In this document: in pieces, positions 19,956 through 29,440 of the stretch
Layout: each line of letters starts with the position of its first letter
Position numbering within the stretch: position 1 is the stretch's first letter
NCBI RefSeq assembly: GCF_004343195.1
Contig: NZ_SMCR01000005.1
Coordinates: forward strand, 62,001 to 126,000
Direction: 5' to 3'
DNA from: Biostraticola tofi
Lineage (GTDB): Bacteria > Pseudomonadota > Gammaproteobacteria > Enterobacterales > Enterobacteriaceae
DNA length: 64,000 nt
Position numbers and translations under genes: made by a program
Notes under the pieces: model-generated
Database searches by the model: none
Seen by the model: the letters and a program-made list of their open reading frames with translations, nothing else
What the model was told of the DNA's origin: nothing

Positions 19956-20771
19956 ATGGCGATAAAACTGATAGCAATCGATATGGACGGGACGCTGCTG
20001 GATCACAAGCATGAGATTACTCCGGCGGTAAAACAGGCTATAGGCGCGGCCAGAGAAAAAGGGGTTTATGTCGCATTGGCGACCGGACGTCCCTTTATTG
20101 GAATTGATAAATATCTGCTTGAGCTGGATCTCAAACAGGACGATAACTTCTGCATCACCAATAATGGTGCATTAGTGCAGCGTACAACCAACGGTGATTG
20201 CCTGGCCCAGGCGACGCTCAATATCGATGATTACCGGTATCTTGAAAGCCTGTCACGCCAGCTTGGGGTGCACTTTCATGCATTAACTTTTACCACGCTT
20301 TATACCGCTAACCGCGACATTAGCCGCTATACGGTCTATGAAGCGTCTTTGACCGGTATGCCTTTCAAGTTCCGAACCGTTGACGAAATGACTGCGGATA
20401 TGACGTTCCCAAAGGTGATGATGATCGACGATCCCAAGGTACTGGATGACGCTATCAGCCGCATTCCCGCCGAAGCCTTTGAACGTTTTACCATTATGAA
20501 AAGCGCTGAGTATTATCTTGAACTACTGAATAAAAAAGCCAATAAGGGCGCAGCGGTCAAGGCGCTGGCAGATAAGCTGAATATCGACGCTTGTGAAGTG
20601 ATGACACTGGGTGACCAGGCCAATGACCTCGCGATGATTAACTATGCGGGTACGGGTGTGGCCATGGGCAATGCGATTGATGAAGTTAAAGCCGCAAGCC
20701 AATATGTTACCAAAACCAACATGGAAGATGGGGTAGCCGTCGCTATTCACAAGTTTGTACTTGATGCATAA
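19956..20771 (+). CDS. yidA: HAD-superfamily sugar phosphatase YidA
   Basis: 271 residues, close to the 270 of E. coli YidA, a Cof-type HAD phosphatase active on sugar phosphates. Motif I DMDGTLLD (nucleophile Asp), motif II ATGRP, the TLYTANRDIS cap region, the conserved Lys in LNKKANKGAAV, and motif III/IV GDQANDLAMI are all visible. The start ATG at 19956 has AGAGG upstream. It lies next to dgoR as in E. coli. Confidence 0.95.
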   Translation: MAIKLIAIDMDGTLLDHKHEITPAVKQAIGAAREKGVYVALATGRPFIGIDKYLLELDLKQDDNFCITNNGALVQRTTNGDCLAQATLNIDDYRYLESLSRQLGVHFHALTFTTLYTANRDISRYTVYEASLTGMPFKFRTVDEMTADMTFPKVMMIDDPKVLDDAISRIPAEAFERFTIMKSAEYYLELLNKKANKGAAVKALADKLNIDACEVMTLGDQANDLAMINYAGTGVAMGNAIDEVKAASQYVTKTNMEDGVAVAIHKFVLDA

Positions 20772-20839
20772 ACAGCATAAACATGCGACACACCCACCGT
20801 TGCCACGATCATGAACTGATGCGGTACACGCCAGCTAGG

Positions 20840-20867
20840 ACGATGCTTTCACGGCATCGTTTCATTT
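20840..20867 (+). terminator. Terminator after yidA
   Basis: ACGATGC (20840-20846) pairs with GCATCGT (20854-20860), followed by TTCATTT. Moderate quality. Confidence 0.55.
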
Positions 20868-20895
20868 GCCCCTTCTTAGCCAAACTGTGATCTTC

Positions 20896-20908
20896 ATTGT
20901 AGTACAAT
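20896..20908. promoter_or_regulatory. DgoR operator
   Basis: ATTGTAGTACAAT is a perfect palindrome around a central G. It matches the TTGTA(G/C)TACA core that I recall for E. coli DgoR, about 130 bases before dgoR. A degraded second half-site (CTACAAT) ends at 20929. Autoregulation is the likely role. Confidence 0.7.
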
Positions 20909-21035
20909 TATAAAATCTAGTGCTACAATGATTTTCGAGTTGAGACAACTTAGCCCAAAATTGTGCTGCAGTGCTGCGACTCACCGAGCTGAAGTGATAA
21001 AGTAATACCTATTTTGTCTCTTCTACAGGATGGTT

Positions 21036-21734
21036 ATGGACAAGCAGGCTCTGAGCAAAACCGATCGTCTCATTCATGAGATGGGCCAACAAATCATCAG
21101 TGGGAAATATACGCCCGGTTCTGGCTTGCCGTCAGAGGTGGAGCTGTGCGAAGAATTCGCTACCTCGCGCAACATCATTCGCGAGGTGCTCCGTTCCCTG
21201 ATGGCCAAGCGTTTGATAGAAATTATCCGCTATCGCGGGGCTTTTGTGACCCCGCGCAACAAGTGGAATTATCTTGATACCGACGTACTGCAGTGGGTGC
21301 TGGCTCGCGACTATGATCCGCGCCTTATCGCCGCTATGTCCGAGGTCCGTAATCTGGTGGAGCCGACGATGGCCAAATGGGCGGCCGAACGGGCGACCTC
21401 AAGCGAACTGGCGGTCATTGAGTCAGCCCTGAATGACATGATAGCCCTGCATAATGATCGGGACGCCTTCAACGAAGCGGACATTCGTTTTCATGAGGCG
21501 GTGCTCAACGCGGTTCATAACCCGGTTCTGCTGCAACTGGGTGTCGCAATCAGCTCATTGCAGCGTGCAGTATTTGAACGGACTTACATGCCAGATGAAG
21601 GCAATATGCCGCGCACGCTGCAGGAACATCGGGATCTGTATGACGCCATTCGGCATCAGGACAGCGAGGCGGCGGAGCAGGCGGCATTGAACATGATTGC
21701 CAGCTCGACTAAACGGTTGAAGGACATTACATGA
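21036..21734 (+). CDS. dgoR: D-galactonate operon repressor DgoR (GntR/FadR type)
   Basis: 232 residues from the ATG at 21036, five bases after AGGA; an ATG two codons upstream overlaps that site. The N-terminal winged helix has GSGLPSEVELCEEFATSRNIIREVLRSLMAKRLIE. The C-terminal FCD effector domain contains the metal-binding pattern DIRFHEAVLNAVHNP. It represses dgo genes until D-galactonate binds. It is followed by dgoK with an ATGA overlap, in the order dgoR-dgoK-dgoA of E. coli. Confidence 0.95.
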   Translation: MDKQALSKTDRLIHEMGQQIISGKYTPGSGLPSEVELCEEFATSRNIIREVLRSLMAKRLIEIIRYRGAFVTPRNKWNYLDTDVLQWVLARDYDPRLIAAMSEVRNLVEPTMAKWAAERATSSELAVIESALNDMIALHNDRDAFNEADIRFHEAVLNAVHNPVLLQLGVAISSLQRAVFERTYMPDEGNMPRTLQEHRDLYDAIRHQDSEAAEQAALNMIASSTKRLKDIT

Positions 21735-22627
21735 GCAACAGTTACATCGCAATTGATTGGGGGTCGACCAATTTACGCGCCTGGCTTTGCCTGGACGGTA
21801 AAGTGGCAGACAGCATACAGTCCGAGGCTGGGGTAACCCGACTTGAAGGCCGCAGTCCCCTGCAGGTCTTCACTGAGGTGATTTCCCGCTGGCAGCAGCA
21901 TCCGCTGCCAATCATTATGGCCGGTATGGTGGGCAGCAACGCCGGTTGGGTGTCAGTGCCGTATTTGCCCTGCCCAACCCGGTTGACCGATATTGCCGGC
22001 CGCCTCACTAAAGTAGAACAGGCGGCGCCGCGCAACGCATGGATTATCCCCGGCATCAGCATTGTCAGCGATACCAACCGCAATGTCATGCGCGGAGAAG
22101 AGACCCAACTGCTCGGCGCCTGGCAATCTGAACAGGATTCGCTTTATTTGATGCCAGGCACCCATTCGAAGTGGGTGCGGGTAGATGAAGGCGGCACGCT
22201 GAATGATTTTCGTACCGTCATGACCGGTGAGTTGCACCATTTGCTGATGAAACAGTCATTGATAGGGGTAGGCCTGACCGAACAGCAATCCGCTCCACAG
22301 GTATTCATGCAGGGCGTCGAGCAGGGATTTGCCCAGAGCAATATTCTGCGTTGCCTGTTCGAAACCCGGGCGGCCCACGTGCTGGAACAGCTGGACAAGA
22401 GTGCGGTTAGTGAATGGTTGTCAGGCTTGCTTATCGGCAATGAAGTCGCCCAAATGCAGCAGGATTGGCAAATAGGCCGCGGCGAGACCGTGACGGTCAT
22501 TGGTAATCCGAAATTGGCCGCACGCTATCAACAGGCTCTGCATCATGCTGGTCTCAACCACAAGTTACTGGATGGCGATAAATGCTTCCAGGCTGGAATC
22601 AGGAGTATTGCCCATGAGTTGGAATGA
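21731..22627 (+). CDS. dgoK: 2-dehydro-3-deoxygalactonokinase
   Basis: 298 residues, near the E. coli length of 292. It phosphorylates 2-dehydro-3-deoxy-D-galactonate to the 6-phosphate. The start YIAIDWGSTNLRAWL holds the ATP-binding DWGSTN motif; MAGMVGSNAGW, GEETQLLG, LPGTHSKWV-like (LYLMPGTHSKWV) and FRTVMTGELHHLL motifs follow. It overlaps dgoR by four bases and dgoA by 14. Confidence 0.95.
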   Translation: MSNSYIAIDWGSTNLRAWLCLDGKVADSIQSEAGVTRLEGRSPLQVFTEVISRWQQHPLPIIMAGMVGSNAGWVSVPYLPCPTRLTDIAGRLTKVEQAAPRNAWIIPGISIVSDTNRNVMRGEETQLLGAWQSEQDSLYLMPGTHSKWVRVDEGGTLNDFRTVMTGELHHLLMKQSLIGVGLTEQQSAPQVFMQGVEQGFAQSNILRCLFETRAAHVLEQLDKSAVSEWLSGLLIGNEVAQMQQDWQIGRGETVTVIGNPKLAARYQQALHHAGLNHKLLDGDKCFQAGIRSIAHELE

Positions 22628-23234
22628 TCGTTTACCGTTAATCGCTATATTGCGCGGTATCACGCCGGCCGAAGTGCTGGAACATGTCGGCGCATTGCTG
22701 GATGCCGGCTTTGAAGCGGTGGAGATACCACTCAATTCACCGGACTGGCGAGAAAGTATTGCCCTGGCGGTGAAAACATTCGGTCATCGGGCATTGATTG
22801 GCGCCGGGACGGTATTGAAGCCCGAGCAGGTCGATGAGTTGGCGGCTATCGGCAGCAAATTGCTGGTGACGCCGAATATTCAGCCTGAGGTTATTCGCCG
22901 TGCGGTTAGCCATGGCATGAGCGCATGCCCGGGCTGCGCCACCGCTACAGAAGCCTTTAATGCGCTGGATGCCGGCGCCCAGGCGCTGAAGATATTCCCT
23001 TCAATATCTTTCGGGCCGGATTATATCAAAGCGCTTAAAGCGGTATTGCCGCCGGAAGTGCCGGTATTCGCCGTCGGCGGCATCACGCCGGATAATCTTC
23101 ATCTCTATCTGAAGGCCGGCTGTATCGGCGCGGGCCTGGGGGGCGACTTGTACCGTGCCGGTCAGCCTGTCAGCCGCACCATTGAGCAGGCGAAAGCTTT
23201 CGTGCGCGCCTATCGGGAAGCCACCGCTAAGTAA
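22614..23234 (+). CDS. dgoA: 2-dehydro-3-deoxy-6-phosphogalactonate aldolase
   Basis: 206 residues starting MSWNDRLPLIAILRGITPAE at 22614, inside the end of dgoK. A class I aldolase of the KDPG/KDPGal family that splits KDPGal into pyruvate and glyceraldehyde 3-phosphate. GAGTVL, the VTPN motif and the Schiff-base lysine in ALKIFPS are present. In E. coli dgoD and dgoT follow; here neither does. Confidence 0.95.
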   Translation: MSWNDRLPLIAILRGITPAEVLEHVGALLDAGFEAVEIPLNSPDWRESIALAVKTFGHRALIGAGTVLKPEQVDELAAIGSKLLVTPNIQPEVIRRAVSHGMSACPGCATATEAFNALDAGAQALKIFPSISFGPDYIKALKAVLPPEVPVFAVGGITPDNLHLYLKAGCIGAGLGGDLYRAGQPVSRTIEQAKAFVRAYREATAK

Positions 23235-23608
23235 TCTGTGCGCCGGCCGGTTAGCGGGTCGGCGATGCCTCAAGCGCCGGCGAGAGCGGATCACCGGCGT
23301 TTTTCGGCAGGCTTTTCGATCATCGCTGTTGCCCCGGCCGCTGTGATGCCAAGCACATTGTTAGCCAGCATATACCGTATTGACCCGCAGTAGACCCCTT
23401 CTCTCGCTCATCGTCGTCAGCACAGCTCCAGTCTTGGCCGATCGCCTTTTGCCGCAACCGACGCTGCGCGTTATTGCTCATTCCACGCTTAACGTCGCGG
23501 TACCGTCGCCTTATCGGGTTGGTGGGAAAACAGCAAATATTAATATCAGTCATAACAATCTGTTATTAGCTCCTAAATGATCGTGCTCACAAATTAAGCT
23601 GAAATTAT
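23235..23608. other. Gap where dgoD and dgoT would be expected
   Basis: About 370 bases with no gene and no recognisable galactonate dehydratase or transporter remnant. The dgo operon ends here and a different sugar operon begins. Confidence 0.5.
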
Positions 23609-23655
23609 TTGCCTGCATAAAATGCTTTGCTTACATTGCTAACTCGACTTAGCAA
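23609..23655 (+). promoter_or_regulatory. Promoter and LacI-type operator of the sugar kinase operon
   Basis: TTGCCT (23609-23614), 17-base spacer, TACATT (23632-23637) form a good sigma-70 promoter. The 20-base near-palindrome TTGCTAACTCGACTTAGCAA (23636-23655) overlaps the -10 and transcription start; 18 of 20 positions are symmetric around a central CG, as in LacI-family operators. A related site precedes the LacI gene at 29480-29499. Confidence 0.75.
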
Positions 23656-23667
23656 GAGGGCTGCAGC

Positions 23668-25260
23668 ATGAAAGAACATTACTTTATGGGAGTAGATGTC
23701 GGCTCAGCCAGCGTGAGAGCCGGGGTGTTTACCCAGGCAGGCGAGCGGCTGGCCTTTGCGGTTCGACCCATAAATCAGTTTCGGCCCGCGCCTAAAAGGG
23801 TAGAGCAGTCTTCTCGTGAAATCTGGCAGCAAACCTGTGAGGCAATCCGTGAAGCGGTCAGGCAAGCAGGTATCTCTCCTCAAGCGGTGGCATCCATCGG
23901 GTTTGATGCGACCTGTTCGCTGGTGGCGATTGATGAAAACGGCAATGGCATTCCAGTGAGTGAGCTAGGTGATGATGCGTGTCATGACATCATTATGTGG
24001 ATGGATCATCGCGCTGGCGATGAAACCGCCGAACTGAACGCCACTACCGATGAAGCGTTGAATTTTGTAGGCGGTGAAATCAGTATTGAGATGCAACTGC
24101 CCAAGGCACTGTGGTTGAAACGCCATCTTCCTGAGCGCTATCAAAAGGCATGGCGCTTATTCGATTTAGCCGACTTTATGGTATGGCGGGCGACCGGCAT
24201 TGATGCCGCCAGCGTCTGCACCCTGGCTTGCAAATGGAACTATCTGTCCCATAAAAAGGCATTCAGTGATTCGCTGCTGGAGGCGGTTGGCCTGGGCGAA
24301 TTGCGGCAAAAAATTCCGCCGACCATTCTGGAACTGGGGCAGCCGGCCGGCCGACTCAGTACCGAAGCCGCCAGGGAATGCGGCCTGACCACCGATGCTA
24401 TCGTCGCCGGAGGCATCATTGACGCTCATGCCGGCGGGCTGGCGCTGGTCAGCACCCGGCCGGAAGGATCGCTGGCAGTGATAAGCGGAACCTCTAACTG
24501 CCATATGCTGGTGAGTGCCGATCCGGTAATGGTCCCCGGCGTGTGGGGGCCTTACTGGGGCGCGATGCTGCCCGGCTATTGGCTCAACGAGGGCGGGCAA
24601 AGCGCCGCCGGTTCGCTGGTGGAATGGACTCTTGCGCAGCATGCCTATAGAGCCGAGCTGCAGCAGCTGGCCAGGCGGCAAAACTGCAGCGAATATCAGC
24701 TGCTCAATCAATGGGTCAGCGACCTTGAGCAGCGGGACCCATTACCGACCCGCGCATTGCATGTGTTGGCGGATCATCACGGCAATCGTTCACCCCGGTC
24801 GGACCCGGATGCCCGCGGAGCCATCATCGGGCTGACGCTGGGACAAGGTCGGGATGAGCTGGCCCGCCTCTACCTGGCCACTCTGCAGTCCATTGCCTAT
24901 GGTACTCGGCATATTATCGAGACCATGAATCAATCCGGTCATCATATTTCTCGACTGGTGATGTGTGGTGGTGCAACCAAAAATCCACTGTGGCTGCGAG
25001 AGTATGCCAACGTCACCGGCTGTGATATCGAACTCTCTGCCGAAGAAGACGCCGTGACCCTGGGCGCCGCTCTGCTGGGTGCTGCCGCTGCCGGCGTCTT
25101 TCCTTCTCTGACTCAAGCTGCGCACGCGTTGGTCCGTCCCGGGGACGTCATCAGAACCGATCCCCGCTACGCCGATTTTCATCAGGCTAAATATCAGGTG
25201 TATCTGAAGCTGTATCAGGATGCGCAGTACGCCTGGCAACAAATGCGCCGGTGGCGCTGA
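23668..25260 (+). CDS. FGGY-family carbohydrate kinase (pentulose kinase-like)
   Basis: 530 residues with both actin-like halves of the FGGY family. The N-terminal phosphate-binding loop is GVDVGSASVRAGVF, the MWMDHRA motif binds sugar, and GGIIDAHAGG, VISGTSNCHM and MCGGATKNPLWLREYANVTG (the FGGY signature region) follow. The layout is that of the ribulokinase/pentulose-kinase branch. The sugar is not known. It leads an operon with an isomerase, an aldolase and probably a transporter, under a LacI-type operator. A D-ribulose-type substrate would fit the neighbouring FucI-like isomerase, which is inference. Confidence 0.85.
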   Translation: MKEHYFMGVDVGSASVRAGVFTQAGERLAFAVRPINQFRPAPKRVEQSSREIWQQTCEAIREAVRQAGISPQAVASIGFDATCSLVAIDENGNGIPVSELGDDACHDIIMWMDHRAGDETAELNATTDEALNFVGGEISIEMQLPKALWLKRHLPERYQKAWRLFDLADFMVWRATGIDAASVCTLACKWNYLSHKKAFSDSLLEAVGLGELRQKIPPTILELGQPAGRLSTEAARECGLTTDAIVAGGIIDAHAGGLALVSTRPEGSLAVISGTSNCHMLVSADPVMVPGVWGPYWGAMLPGYWLNEGGQSAAGSLVEWTLAQHAYRAELQQLARRQNCSEYQLLNQWVSDLEQRDPLPTRALHVLADHHGNRSPRSDPDARGAIIGLTLGQGRDELARLYLATLQSIAYGTRHIIETMNQSGHHISRLVMCGGATKNPLWLREYANVTGCDIELSAEEDAVTLGAALLGAAAAGVFPSLTQAAHALVRPGDVIRTDPRYADFHQAKYQVYLKLYQDAQYAWQQMRRWR

Positions 25261-25284
25261 CTCATTATCAATCAGGAGTTGTAT

Positions 25285-26946
25285 ATGCTGGAATTAACCC
25301 TTCCGCCTTCGCCGGCGTTAATCAGCGTCGGACCGCAGGAAATTTTGCTGGTGGCTAATGCCGATCTGCGTGAATCGGCCAATGTGACCTGCTGGCCGAC
25401 GCAGAAAATGTATGAAGAAAAGCTTAACGACGCCCTGGAGCGGTTGGGGTATCGAATGAAACGCGCCCATCCGGTTGATATCGACCGCCGGCATGGTTTT
25501 ATCAGTAGCCAACAGCAGGGCAGTCGTCTTTTTTCCGCGATAGATCCGGATGCCCCGATTATTGTGCTGCTGACCGCATGGCAGTATTCCCATCATTTAG
25601 CCCCTTCACTGGTGCATCACCGAGGGCCAGTATTGCTGTTGGCAAACTTTGACGGTACCTGGCCGGGGCTGGTGGGTATGCTGTGCATGGCCGGGAGTCT
25701 GACCAGTTTGGGTGCCGCTTATTCCAGACTGTGGTCGGAGAATTTTGATGATGAGCTGTTCCTGCAGGGCCTGTCGACCTGGCTGCGTGATGGCGTATTG
25801 ACTCATAAAACCACCTATCTGCGCGATATTCCGGCGACGCACCCGGTGATGTCCACGTCCGCTGGTCAGGCTGGCCGACGGGTTGGACAGTATATTCTGC
25901 AGCATAAAGCCATTGTCGGCCTATTTGACAGCTTCTGTATGGGCATGATTAACGGTGTTTTCCCCCAACAGGCGATGGTGAATACCGGCATTCCTATTGA
26001 ATCGCTGTCCCAGTCAGCGCTGCTGGTTGAAATGGCCAAGGTGCCGGATGAGCTGCGCCGGGAGTGCCTGGAATGGTATGAACAGCGCGGAATGCATTTT
26101 GATTTCGGCACTGACGGCGCCACCTCCTTAACCCGGGAGCAAGTCCTGGAACAGTGCGCGATGATGATTGCCATGGCTCGTTTTGTGAAGCGCTTTGGTC
26201 TAGCGGCGATTGGGGTGCAATATCAGCAGGGATTGAAGGACTGCTGTGCGGCATCTGATTTCGCTGAAGGAGCCATCGGTAATGCCGAGCGTTTTCCAAT
26301 CCCGGATGAAAACGGCGAAATAATCTGGCCCGGTAAGGCTATTCCCTGTGTCAATGAAGTGGACATGGGCAGCGCCATTCCCCAGGTGATGCTGTGGCGG
26401 TTGCTGGATGCCTTATCGCTGCCGGCCGAAACCACCCTGCATGATATTCGCTGGGGCAGCCTGTATCAGGGCACATTTTACTGGGATCTGGAGATTTCTG
26501 GAGCCGTGCCGTTTGCGCATCTCAAGGGCGGGATCGCGGGTGCTACCGGTTATCGCCAACCGGCGATGTTTTTCCCCTATGGTGGGTCGACCATTGCCGG
26601 CCAGGGTAAGGCGGGACGCTTTATCTGGGCTCGCGCTCATTATGAGGGCTCCGGCGTGGTGATGCATATCGGCACCGGCACCGGCGTAGAGTTGCCGGAG
26701 CAGGAGTTCGAACGCCGCCGGCAAGCGACCAATTACCAGTGGCCGCTGCTTAATGCGGTGCTGGATGGCGTAGGGCGCGACAGTCTGATGGCTGGCCACC
26801 AAAGTAACCACCTGACCATCGCCTATGTGGATGCCGGCCATTTGACTGAGGTGCTGCGGGCGTTTGTCGCTCAGGCACTGACGCTCGGCATCCGGGTACG
26901 GATCGCCGGTGAGGCCATCACTCTGATCCAGGAGTCTGCACAATGA
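25285..26946 (+). CDS. L-fucose isomerase family protein
   Basis: 553 residues, somewhat shorter than FucI (591). The start ATG at 25285 has AGGAG seven bases upstream. The segments VGLFDSFCMGMINGVF, PIESLSQSALLVEMAKVP, CVNEVDMGSAIPQVML (acidic metal ligand) and VMHIGTGTGVELPEQEF match the aldose-ketose isomerase fold that uses a divalent metal. Enzymes of this family interconvert L-fucose/L-fuculose and D-arabinose/D-ribulose; the exact sugar here is unknown. It lies 24 bases after the kinase and overlaps the aldolase by four bases (ATGA). Confidence 0.8.
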   Translation: MLELTLPPSPALISVGPQEILLVANADLRESANVTCWPTQKMYEEKLNDALERLGYRMKRAHPVDIDRRHGFISSQQQGSRLFSAIDPDAPIIVLLTAWQYSHHLAPSLVHHRGPVLLLANFDGTWPGLVGMLCMAGSLTSLGAAYSRLWSENFDDELFLQGLSTWLRDGVLTHKTTYLRDIPATHPVMSTSAGQAGRRVGQYILQHKAIVGLFDSFCMGMINGVFPQQAMVNTGIPIESLSQSALLVEMAKVPDELRRECLEWYEQRGMHFDFGTDGATSLTREQVLEQCAMMIAMARFVKRFGLAAIGVQYQQGLKDCCAASDFAEGAIGNAERFPIPDENGEIIWPGKAIPCVNEVDMGSAIPQVMLWRLLDALSLPAETTLHDIRWGSLYQGTFYWDLEISGAVPFAHLKGGIAGATGYRQPAMFFPYGGSTIAGQGKAGRFIWARAHYEGSGVVMHIGTGTGVELPEQEFERRRQATNYQWPLLNAVLDGVGRDSLMAGHQSNHLTIAYVDAGHLTEVLRAFVAQALTLGIRVRIAGEAITLIQESAQ

Positions 26947-27908
26947 CGACGGTTTCCGCCTCTGTTCAAAAATATACCGGCATCTGGCCAGTGATGCTTA
27001 CGCCTTTTGACTGCCGCGGGGAAATCGACTGGCCGTCGCTGGAAAAACTGGTGGAGTGGTATCTGGCGGCTGGAGTACATGGATTGTTTGCCGATTGCCA
27101 GTCCAGCGAAATGTTTTTTCTGAGCAACAAAGAGTCGTGCCAACTGGTGCGGCGTATCGTCGAGCAGGTAGACGGCCGGGTGCCGGTCGTTGCCTCCGGC
27201 CATACGGCCAGCGGCTTTAGTCAGCAGGTTGAACAGCTTAACCAGATGGCCGAAACCGGTATTGATGGCCTTATTCTTATCAGTAATCGCCTGGCGCTGC
27301 AGGCAGAGCCGGACCGGAAGATGCTGGCATCCCTGATGGACCTCACTGAGCGGCTGCCGGACCGGGTGGATTTAGGCATTTATGAATGTCCCTGGCCCTA
27401 TAAGCGTCTGCTGTCGGATGAGACCGTCCGCTGGTGCGCCCAGAGCAATCGCTACACCTTTATCAAAGATACCTGTTGTCACCTGCCAACGCTGAGACGG
27501 AGGCTTGCTCTGACACACGGGACGCGCCTGCATCTGGCTAACGCCAATAGCCAGACGCTCCTGGCGTCATGGCAGGCAGGTTGCCATGCCTACAGCGGCA
27601 TTATGGCTAATTTTCATCCGCAAATGTACGTCTGGCTGTATGAAAACTGGCGCAACCAGCCGGAACTTGCGCAAACGGTCAGCGATTATCTTTCAACAGC
27701 TGCGCTGGCGGAAAATCTGGATTATCCTGCGTGCGCTAAATATTGGCAGCAAAAACTGGGTAATTTCAGCACCATTCACTGCCGGGTACGCAGTTCTGCA
27801 GGGTTTGGTGACAGTTTTTTCCCGGACGCAATCGATAGCATGGTGCGCCTGGGTGAGGGGCTAGAGCAGCGCTATCCCGGCCTGCTGGAGAAAACGTCCT
27901 GCGTCTAA
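26943..27908 (+). CDS. DapA-family aldolase/lyase
   Basis: 321 residues, TIM-barrel class I aldolase. GIWPVMLTPFDCRGEIDW opens the barrel; the catalytic tyrosine lies in LGIYECPWPYK and the Schiff-base lysine in YTFIKDTCC. The usual GTTGE is replaced by ADCQSSEMFFL, pointing to a non-DapA substrate. The start overlaps the isomerase stop. In this operon it would act on a 2-oxo sugar acid or a related intermediate, but a lyase beside an isomerase and a kinase is unusual, and the pathway is open. Confidence 0.82.
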   Translation: MTTVSASVQKYTGIWPVMLTPFDCRGEIDWPSLEKLVEWYLAAGVHGLFADCQSSEMFFLSNKESCQLVRRIVEQVDGRVPVVASGHTASGFSQQVEQLNQMAETGIDGLILISNRLALQAEPDRKMLASLMDLTERLPDRVDLGIYECPWPYKRLLSDETVRWCAQSNRYTFIKDTCCHLPTLRRRLALTHGTRLHLANANSQTLLASWQAGCHAYSGIMANFHPQMYVWLYENWRNQPELAQTVSDYLSTAALAENLDYPACAKYWQQKLGNFSTIHCRVRSSAGFGDSFFPDAIDSMVRLGEGLEQRYPGLLEKTSCV

Positions 27909-28075
27909 ACCTGATGCCGGATGCGATGGCCGGTACTCCCGCAGACATGCCCTAAATGCAATACCTAGAGTCCTGAGACCTATTCTGTGCCCTACATCCC
28001 TGATACCGCTTTGCGGCATCACAGCACTGCGGCATGACCAACCGCGGTATGACAGATAATAAAATGAGGAACATC

Positions 28076-29425
28076 ATGTCTATCTCTCTTGAATTATCCA
28101 GCAAGGCCAAGCCGCTGGACAGATCCAATATCCGCAGAGTGGTGATTTCCAGTTGGATTGGCAACACCATCGAATTTTACGATTTTCTGCTGTATGGTCT
28201 GGCCAGCGCACTGGTGTTCGGTAAGATCTTTTTCCCGACCATCAGTCCGCTGGCGGCGATGCTGGCGTCGTTTGCGACTTTTGGTGTGGGATTTATTGCT
28301 CGCCCCCTGGGCGGGATTTTCTTTGGCCATATGGGCGATACCCTGGGACGGAAAATCACGCTGATGATAACGTTGGGCGGCATGGGGGTGGCAACCTTTC
28401 TGATAGGTTGCTTGCCTACCTGGGACCATATCGGCGTCTGGGCGCCAATCCTGCTGGTTATCCTGCGCTTCGTTCAGGGGTTTCTGGTGGGCGGCGAGTG
28501 GGGCGGGGCAATGCTGATGGTGGTGGAAAGCGCTCCGGCCAACCGCCGCGGCGTGCTGGGCGCTATTCCGCAGACCGGCGGTTTTTCCGGTCAGCTGCTG
28601 GCGACCGGTATTTTCGCTCTGGTGACGCTGTTGCCGGAAGATCAGTTGCTCTCCTGGGGCTGGCGTATTCCATTTATGCTGAGCTTTGTGCTGGTGCTGG
28701 TAGGGCTTTATATGCGCCGCCGCCTGGAGGAAACGCCGGTCTTCAAGGAAATTCAGCAGCGAGAACAGCAAAATCCCTCCGTGGCCCAAGGGAAAACCAG
28801 CAGCCCGGTGGTCCAGGTGTTGCGTCATCAATGGCGCAGCATTCTGCTTATCATGGTGCTGAGGTTTGCGGAAAGCGTCCCTTTCTTTATGGCAACGGTA
28901 TTTGCGGTTTCCTATGCCACTACCCAGCTCGGCGTGGAAAAACAGACCATGCTCAATGTGGTGATGGCTACCTGTGTACTGGCTTTCCCGATGCATGCGC
29001 TGTTTGGTGCCTTATCCGATAAAGTGGGCCGTCGGCCGGTTTACATTTTTGGCGCGCTGTGCGCCGCGGCCATGGCATTTCCTTTCTTCTGGCTATTGGA
29101 GAGCGGCTCATTTGGCTTAATGGTATTAGGCTATATCCTGCTGATAAACATCGCCCATAATTCGATTAACGCTGTTCAGCCGTCGTTCTTTACCGAATTG
29201 TTCGGGCCCAAAGTTCGCTACAGCGGGGCGTCAATCGGTGCGCAGTTGGGCGCCATTGTCGCCGGTGGATTTACGCCTTTTGTTGCCAAAGGGCTGACGG
29301 CCATAAATCATGATGATTGGACCTATGTCGCGGCCTATGTGGCGGTTGCCGCTCTGGTAGCCGCCTTTGCCGCCTGGCGCGCCCCGGAAACCTCACGCCG
29401 CGATTTAACCCAGGAGGTCGATTAA
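28076..29425 (+). CDS. MFS transporter, metabolite:H+ symporter (MHS) family
   Basis: 449 residues with twelve predicted membrane helices. WIGNTIEFYDFLLYGLAS, the GHMGDTLGRKITL loop motif, GGEWGGAMLMVVESAP and ALSDKVGRRPVYI are MHS-type signatures shared with ShiA and ProP. The start ATG at 28076 has TGAGGA upstream; an earlier in-frame ATG at 28034 lacks one. It lies 167 bases after the aldolase and before the LacI gene, so it is the likely importer for the operon's substrate. Confidence 0.85.
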   Translation: MSISLELSSKAKPLDRSNIRRVVISSWIGNTIEFYDFLLYGLASALVFGKIFFPTISPLAAMLASFATFGVGFIARPLGGIFFGHMGDTLGRKITLMITLGGMGVATFLIGCLPTWDHIGVWAPILLVILRFVQGFLVGGEWGGAMLMVVESAPANRRGVLGAIPQTGGFSGQLLATGIFALVTLLPEDQLLSWGWRIPFMLSFVLVLVGLYMRRRLEETPVFKEIQQREQQNPSVAQGKTSSPVVQVLRHQWRSILLIMVLRFAESVPFFMATVFAVSYATTQLGVEKQTMLNVVMATCVLAFPMHALFGALSDKVGRRPVYIFGALCAAAMAFPFFWLLESGSFGLMVLGYILLINIAHNSINAVQPSFFTELFGPKVRYSGASIGAQLGAIVAGGFTPFVAKGLTAINHDDWTYVAAYVAVAALVAAFAAWRAPETSRRDLTQEVD

Positions 29426-29440
29426 TCCGGCCTTGCTGAG

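Noticed and set aside
23235-23608. dgoD or dgoT pseudogene
   Set aside because: No frame shows enolase-superfamily or MFS motifs; the short open frames here have no support.
28094-28996. 300-codon open frame opposite the MHS transporter
   Set aside because: His/Gln-rich antisense translation of a membrane protein gene; no independent evidence.
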